The position numbers were made by a program, and so were the translations under genes. A model generated the notes under the pieces. That model was not told the origin of the DNA, searched no databases, and saw only the letters and a list, made by a program, of their open reading frames with translations. 34,979 nt of DNA from a virus. This document shows, one piece after another, positions 30,591 to 34,979 of the stretch (within the stretch, counting starts at the first letter, position 1; every line of letters starts with the position of its first letter). Location: positions 1 to 34,979 of the IMG/VR virus record IMGVR_UViG_3300042946_001363, one strand, 5' to 3'.

Positions 30591-32054
30591 TTAACTTATT
30601 TCCAATACCGTAAACGTAAGGTCAATGTCTTCAACTGCAATTATTGGCAATGAGCCTTTTTTATGAAATAGCAAGTCGTTGCCCAGTTGTGGCAACCAAC
30701 CGGAACCAGTTGGAGAGAGCGTGAGTGATTCAACAAAAACCACACCAGGGACATTGCTTATAAGTGATATTAGCTGTGTCTGTCTCACTCTATCTTGGGT
30801 GTATGGATATTTTGCCGGACTTATGAAGTCGACCAACGCATTAAGTACGGCACCCTCCACGGATGCAGCATCATACGATTCACTTATCACAACTTCTCCA
30901 GAAATTTCTAATGTGCAAATTTCTGGGTCTAACATTTCAAAAGTTAATCCAGCAACTGATTTTGCGCGAATGTCAGCAACAACGTTTGTTTTTTCAATTG
31001 ATGTTAAATAAGTGTTTAGGCCATATCCAAAAACAGTTACGAAACCAGACACATCCTGACCAGCGTAAGCAGAAGCAGTAACTGTGGTGCTTGCTGAGTT
31101 TGTTGCTACTTTGACGAAATTAACCGTATCTGAACCGGTAGCAGTTATTTCATGCAAGCCATTAAATGTTGCACTTACCGAAGGGTCAAAAACCTCTAAT
31201 TCAATTGTGTCACCAGTTATGAATAGGTGTGGTGCTGCTGTCTGAATTGTTGCCAGGTTATTATCCAAGAATGTTTTTATGACTCCGGCTTGTCTTTTTA
31301 CAGTTATGTCGCCGCTTGTATCATCGCCATTAGTCAAGTCATATGTTTTGACACGACTTATAACGTCTGGGTATTCAGAAAGAACATATGAGTCGACTTG
31401 TGTTGCTCTTGTGAGGGACGAAGTAAGAGAACGCAAATAAGTTGTAGCTCGTGATAGGTAGTCTGTATCTGAGTCTGAGTTAATTCCATTTGCAAAATTT
31501 GAAGGCGTTCTAACCGTTACTGTTTGGATTTGTGTTCCAGAAGAAAGTATTTTTAACTGAGCTCCATCATCTATTGGTGGAATAATTCCTGGCGTTAAAC
31601 ACACAATGGTTGCTGATGCGCTCGGATAATCTACAGATATCTCCAAATCAGTCGGTTCCAGTTCCAGTGCAGATGTTGTCTGAAATGGAAATTCCTGTAA
31701 TTCATCTTCAAACAACGCTTCAAAGCTGAAAACCGTTCCAGCAGGTATTGTTCCGCCATCATATGTGTTGAGCGTGATGGTGACATCAATCTCTGCTGGA
31801 ATAGCCTCCTGGCGAATAAATCCGAGCATTCCCACAATTCCTGCCATAAGCCTATTTGGAAGTCTGTTTATTGCAGCAATATTCAACGCACTTACATATG
31901 CCATTGCCTGAAAAATCGCGTCTTCTGGAGAACCAGTACGGAGATTGAATTCAGGCAAGCTGAGTCGAGCCAACTCAATCGAGTCGCGATAAATGTCGCC
32001 TGGTTCCTTGTCAAAAATTGTGAGGTTGACGTATTCTGAAAAATCTGCTGGCAT
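30591..32054 (-). CDS. J: Baseplate J-like protein
   Basis: I choose the ATG at 32054 (MPADFSEYVNLTIFDKEPGDIY) because aggt precedes it and it falls eight bases after the W stop; a TTG at 32081 gives nine extra residues. 487 residues. Landmarks of the Mu gp47/P2 gpJ family: NLRTGSPEDAIFQAMAYVSA near the N-terminus, then AIPAEIDVTITL, GGTIPAGTVF, SDTDYLSRATTYLRSL and a C-terminal TQLISLISNVPGVVFVESLTL. An inserted beta domain (about residues 280-345, HLFITGDTIELEVFDPSVSATFNG) resembles the modules in the 921-residue virion protein. Builds the baseplate wedge. Confidence 0.88.
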   Translation of the reverse strand: MPADFSEYVNLTIFDKEPGDIYRDSIELARLSLPEFNLRTGSPEDAIFQAMAYVSALNIAAINRLPNRLMAGIVGMLGFIRQEAIPAEIDVTITLNTYDGGTIPAGTVFSFEALFEDELQEFPFQTTSALELEPTDLEISVDYPSASATIVCLTPGIIPPIDDGAQLKILSSGTQIQTVTVRTPSNFANGINSDSDTDYLSRATTYLRSLTSSLTRATQVDSYVLSEYPDVISRVKTYDLTNGDDTSGDITVKRQAGVIKTFLDNNLATIQTAAPHLFITGDTIELEVFDPSVSATFNGLHEITATGSDTVNFVKVATNSASTTVTASAYAGQDVSGFVTVFGYGLNTYLTSIEKTNVVADIRAKSVAGLTFEMLDPEICTLEISGEVVISESYDAASVEGAVLNALVDFISPAKYPYTQDRVRQTQLISLISNVPGVVFVESLTLSPTGSGWLPQLGNDLLFHKKGSLPIIAVEDIDLTFTVLEIS

Positions 32055-32061
32055 TTTAAAC

Positions 32062-32367
32062 CTACGAGCTTTGTATTTCAAAAGCGAAAGAAACTTTGGT
32101 TTTACCAGTGTTTCCTTCGTTTGATGTTGTTGATAAATTGGTTATTCTTATTTCTGGAACATACCTCGACGCATTTAAAACAAATAGCCCTTTATCTACA
32201 GTCCTAAACGCAGGGTCGTTAGCACCAAAAGCTGGAGTGAATGGATGGGTCATTGGTTCTGTAAGAATAATAATTGAAAGCAATTGTGCATAATAGTCAG
32301 TTGTTCCGTCTCTTAGCTTTTTAAAACCAGTCGAATCAAATTGAACCGGGAATTGAATCATGTCCAT
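32062..32367 (-). CDS. W: gp25/W-like baseplate wedge protein
   Basis: 101 residues with a strong taggaggtg ribosome-binding site. DYYAQLLSIIILTEPMTHPFTPAFGAND matches the GPW/gp25 family, in which a LLxTxxGERxMxPxFG segment is diagnostic; here Glu-Pro-Met replaces the Glu-Arg part. VPEIRITNLST and KVSFAFEIQS are the closing strands. This small protein joins wedge to sheath in contractile tails. It lies directly before J, as in P2 and Mu. Confidence 0.82.
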   Translation of the reverse strand: MDMIQFPVQFDSTGFKKLRDGTTDYYAQLLSIIILTEPMTHPFTPAFGANDPAFRTVDKGLFVLNASRYVPEIRITNLSTTSNEGNTGKTKVSFAFEIQSS

Positions 32368-32378
32368 CTTTTCACCTC

Positions 32379-32759
32379 CTAATGACTATGCGAATTAAGT
32401 TGACTTTGAAGATTTGCCACTTGCGTCTGAAGAGCGCTAACGGTTGCCTGCAATTGCTCAAAAAGAACTTTTGAGGCATAAACGTCGGCTTTTATTTTTG
32501 CAGACCCATAAACCATTATTTCATTAAAGAACTCATCCGTGAATGAACATTTCACTACATCTCCAACTGAGTATTTGTTAAGAGTTGTTGTTCCAATTGG
32601 AGTAATCGGACCGTATGTTGAACCAATAGCAGGAATGGAAACACTAATTTGCCCAGAACTATTGACTGCCGTTACATTTGCTGTGAATATCCGACCAGCC
32701 TTAAGCGGGTGCGATGATGCTTTTTGATTATCAACGATGTCCGGTCTATTACGAGCCAT
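32379..32759 (-). CDS. V: Baseplate spike-like protein with coiled-coil and HxH tip (gpV-like)
   Basis: 126 residues, ggagg site six bases upstream. Residues 20-85 form a small OB-like beta domain (AGRIFTANVTAVNSSGQISVSIPAIGS, YSVGDVVKCSFTDEF, IMVYGSA), the kind seen in spike/gpV proteins. Residues 95-121 are a heptad coiled-coil (VLFEQLQATVSALQTQVANLQSQL), and the chain ends in N-S-H-S-H. In P2 gpV, a His-x-His pair at the trimer tip binds iron; this ending could do the same in a shorter spike. Located between hub and W, the place of V in P2-like operons. The beta-helix needle of gpV is absent, so it may be a reduced spike or a different small baseplate protein. Confidence 0.65.
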   Translation of the reverse strand: MARNRPDIVDNQKASSHPLKAGRIFTANVTAVNSSGQISVSIPAIGSTYGPITPIGTTTLNKYSVGDVVKCSFTDEFFNEIMVYGSAKIKADVYASKVLFEQLQATVSALQTQVANLQSQLNSHSH

Positions 32760-32770
32760 TGCTTATCCTC

Positions 32771-34510
32771 CTAGACCCATAGCGATGTCGAATCGCCTGC
32801 CGTATTTGGAATAGAACCACGTGACCCAGAGTATTCAGGAAAACGCTTATCTAGTATCAGAGACTGCTGTTTGGATAGTAAATATGCATAATCACGAGCA
32901 TTCAAGATAGCTTTTTGCTTAGTTTCACCACGAACAACAGCAAGGTATTTTGCTGTTCCAAGATATCCCCCGTCAGCGTTATATTTAGCTATTACTTCTG
33001 CGCTGCTCTTTAGTACGGCCACGCCACCCTGTGTATATATGGCCGGGAGCAATACTGCCCTCCATTCACTTCCGAATTCAAACTCGTATGTAATTGAAAA
33101 TATTGTCAGAGCATCAGACCCTGATGGAAGAACTGGACGCGAGAAAAGATTTATGTTGCCTGTATATAGAACTGAATCGGCATCATTTGTGCTTGCTTGG
33201 CCTGCTCCGCCTTGTGCTATTGCCCCCTTGAGCATTGGGTAGGTAATGGTCAGGTTTGCATACTGCATTCTTGGGTAACGCAATTGGTTTGATTGGTCAG
33301 GTATCGGGAGTAAGCGTGCATCCAGTGATTCTGAAGTAATCTTTTTCCCTGTTGCGTTTTTTGCAGATTGGACCACAGTTACTGGAGTGGTCTGTGTCCC
33401 AGCAAACGGAACGTATGTTTGTTGATACGTGACGCCAATTGGCAGAAGTTTTGGTTTATTCTTTTCTTCATCACGCTGCGGCGTTCTAAAAGAGACGCTT
33501 ACTGGCTCTGAAGACATCTCGTCAAATGAAACAGATTCGATTATATAAAAACCCGACATGTTCGGAACGTTGCCAACATACGCCGTCATGCCTGGTCGAA
33601 TCTGCGTTCCGTTGGTTCTCTCAACAACACAGGAGCCATCTGCGGCATACGGGTCATTGTCAGACTTCGTGATGCTTGGGTATTGTGTCAACTTAAAATA
33701 CCCTGGTGTACCAAGATACTGAAATTGAGGCGTACTTTGATTAGGATACTGAAGGGGTATCCATCGTTGCGTTTTTTTACCAGTTTGTTTCTTTTGGCCA
33801 GTTGTTTTGTCAACAGTAAACTTCGGTACCTGTCTTGCGTTGGTGCCCCATTTATGAAGAAGAAATTGTTCTGATGCAAATATTAAATATCCATCAGTTT
33901 CAAAACAAACAAATTTTGCATCTCCAGCAAGACGGGTAATTACATCCCACAATGATTCTGCTTGTTTTTCTCCAGAAGCTTTTGTTATATTTTGCTTCTT
34001 TGTTGTTTCTTGTCCGTAAAACTTTAAACCGTATTTTGCAGCTGCACGCCTAACGAAATCCGTTCCTTGCCCTTTGATTGTGTCGGGTCGTTTATCTCTC
34101 TTCATTTGCTGTATCGCCTTGGAGTAGCAATCAATACTAAAAGTAGGACTACTGCCAGGGCCCTGGGATACTGTCACCTTGGAAATCTCAAACAACTGTT
34201 TAACGAGCGCAGCACTTCCCGACCCGTCATCTATGCGTCCAAGTGTTTGCGTTTCATATATTATGTCCCTGCCCAGAGTGAAAAAATTTTGTCCTGACAT
34301 GCGTAGCTCTGGGTCCACCAGCTCAAAGCTCAACTGAGAGGCCATATCCATCGAATAGCTAACATTCACACTTGTAACAAGTTTTGAAATGTCCGCATAA
34401 CCATTTGATGACGTGTTTGACAGGTCGGCAATAAGAATCTTCCCCTGGTATGGCCCCCTATACTGACGGGAGTAGCGCCATCCAGCAAATGTTGTTAGGT
34501 CAGCAGCCAT
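32771..34510 (-). CDS. D: Baseplate hub protein, gpD/gp27-like
   Basis: 579 residues. The order of features fits the late-control gpD family: an N-terminal YADISKLVTSVNVSYSMDMASQLSFELVDPEL segment, then FEISKVTVSQGPGSSPTFSIDCYSKAIQQMKRDKRP and DTIKGQGTDFVRRAAAKYGLKFYG (similar to the DVVRxIAxxYGL motif), and QAESLWDVITRLAGDAKFVCFETDGYLIFAS. A longer C-terminal half (about residues 340-579) is extra to P2 gpD (about 390 residues). The hub caps the tail tube and holds the spike. I see no LysM domain and no lysozyme motif. Confidence 0.82.
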   Translation of the reverse strand: MAADLTTFAGWRYSRQYRGPYQGKILIADLSNTSSNGYADISKLVTSVNVSYSMDMASQLSFELVDPELRMSGQNFFTLGRDIIYETQTLGRIDDGSGSAALVKQLFEISKVTVSQGPGSSPTFSIDCYSKAIQQMKRDKRPDTIKGQGTDFVRRAAAKYGLKFYGQETTKKQNITKASGEKQAESLWDVITRLAGDAKFVCFETDGYLIFASEQFLLHKWGTNARQVPKFTVDKTTGQKKQTGKKTQRWIPLQYPNQSTPQFQYLGTPGYFKLTQYPSITKSDNDPYAADGSCVVERTNGTQIRPGMTAYVGNVPNMSGFYIIESVSFDEMSSEPVSVSFRTPQRDEEKNKPKLLPIGVTYQQTYVPFAGTQTTPVTVVQSAKNATGKKITSESLDARLLPIPDQSNQLRYPRMQYANLTITYPMLKGAIAQGGAGQASTNDADSVLYTGNINLFSRPVLPSGSDALTIFSITYEFEFGSEWRAVLLPAIYTQGGVAVLKSSAEVIAKYNADGGYLGTAKYLAVVRGETKQKAILNARDYAYLLSKQQSLILDKRFPEYSGSRGSIPNTAGDSTSLWV

Positions 34511-34519
34511 TCGTTCTCA

Positions 34520-34979
34520 TTATTTAGTTGGGATTCCAGGGCATCCAGCAGTAGACAGCATTTTTGCGCGAATATTCGCTGGTATTCCTGGATTTTTAGT
34601 GAATATCTGAGTGCATAAGTCATCTGGATTGTTGGTTGTTCCTCCGGGAGTTGAAGTACTTGGAGTAATTTTTGGAAGTACTGCTATAAGCGGCGTTTCT
34701 AGAGGCAATTCTAAAATTGACATATTTACTGTTGCTCTGTTTATTTCACCTGTTGGTGTCTGGCTAAATACAGAATCATTACTTGACCTTGTTCGCTGAA
34801 CAGAAGTAATTGACATATCGACAATTGCAAAAACGATTCCACTTCCACCGGTCCAAGTTGGGTAGGTGAGTTGCTCGGTGAACATTGAGTCAAAACCTAA
34901 AAATATGACAGGTTCTGGCCGCATGGCCATAGTACGAAGTTCACGTAATTTTTCGTCACAAGATGAAAAAATATTATTA
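34520..34979 (-). CDS. Tail/baseplate-region protein, 5' end cut by window edge
   Basis: The frame is open to the right edge. The first in-window ATG (34930) has no ribosome-binding site and is preceded by in-frame coding-like residues (SSCDEKLRELRT), so the gene probably continues beyond the window. The visible C-terminal part (MAMRPEPVIFLGFDSMFTEQLTYPTWTGGSG, SITSVQRTR, PSTSTPGGTTNNPDDLCTQIFTKNPGIPANIRAKMLSTAGCPG) has no recognised motif; two cysteines lie near the end. It precedes the hub gene by nine bases, so a tail-tube connector or hub-proximal protein is the contextual guess. Confidence 0.6.
   Translation of the reverse strand, partial: NNIFSSCDEKLRELRTMAMRPEPVIFLGFDSMFTEQLTYPTWTGGSGIVFAIVDMSITSVQRTRSSNDSVFSQTPTGEINRATVNMSILELPLETPLIAVLPKITPSTSTPGGTTNNPDDLCTQIFTKNPGIPANIRAKMLSTAGCPGIPTK

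Overview
The window reads as a slice of a contractile-tailed (myovirus-type) phage genome, most likely from an uncultivated aquatic phage. The evidence is a P2/Mu-order baseplate module, several long low-complexity tail-fibre genes, very tight gene packing (stop/start overlaps of 1, 4, 8 or 14 bases), AT-leaning sequence, and many Fe(II)/2-oxoglutarate (2OG) oxygenases of the kind known from marine and freshwater phages. No replication, head or lysis gene and no tRNA is visible. The host cannot be named from this sequence.

Layout. Plus strand, 1-25.6 kb: a fibre gene cut by the left edge and its fibronectin-III adhesin partner; a GNAT acetyltransferase, a six-cysteine mini-protein and a 2OG oxygenase; the main fibre block (4.1-12.4 kb) with a 1006-residue Mtd_N-type fibre, a 921-residue virion protein, a short fibre and a second fn3 adhesin ending in PPYF/PPFF repeats; then a long run of enzymes (12.4-25.6 kb) made of 2OG oxygenases, two glutathione-peroxidase-like proteins, a sulfotransferase, a DUF6065-like protein, a methyltransferase-like protein, a beta-hydroxyacid-dehydrogenase-like protein and five small unknown proteins. 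Minus strand, 34.98-25.66 kb: an edge-truncated tail protein, then hub (gpD/gp27-like), spike (gpV-like), gp25/W, J, I and fibre (H-like) in P2 order, followed by a cysteine-rich adhesin, a 52-residue six-cysteine mini-protein, a 110-residue unknown and another 2OG oxygenase. The two transcription units converge at about 25.65 kb, where a hairpin plus T-rich tract lies inside the last codons of the minus-strand oxygenase gene.

How the parts may work together (inference). The baseplate module and the fibres build the host-recognition end of the tail. Three times a fibre sharing one C-terminal domain is followed directly by a Pro- and/or Cys-rich adhesin and then by redox or oxygenase genes. 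Twelve double-stranded-beta-helix oxygenases lie in about 23 kb, several of them prolyl-4-hydroxylase-like, beside adhesins with extreme Pro-rich tails. This suggests a phage-encoded system that modifies its own fibres and adhesins (hydroxylation, possibly sulfation and cysteine redox chemistry). Modification of host surface molecules or small metabolites is the main alternative.

Most interesting points: the oxygenase array with its three-fold fibre/adhesin cassette; two peroxidase-like proteins with complementary losses of catalytic residues; a 52-residue gene with exactly the same cysteine spacing as a second copy 24 kb away; and a spike-like protein ending in a His-x-His tip.
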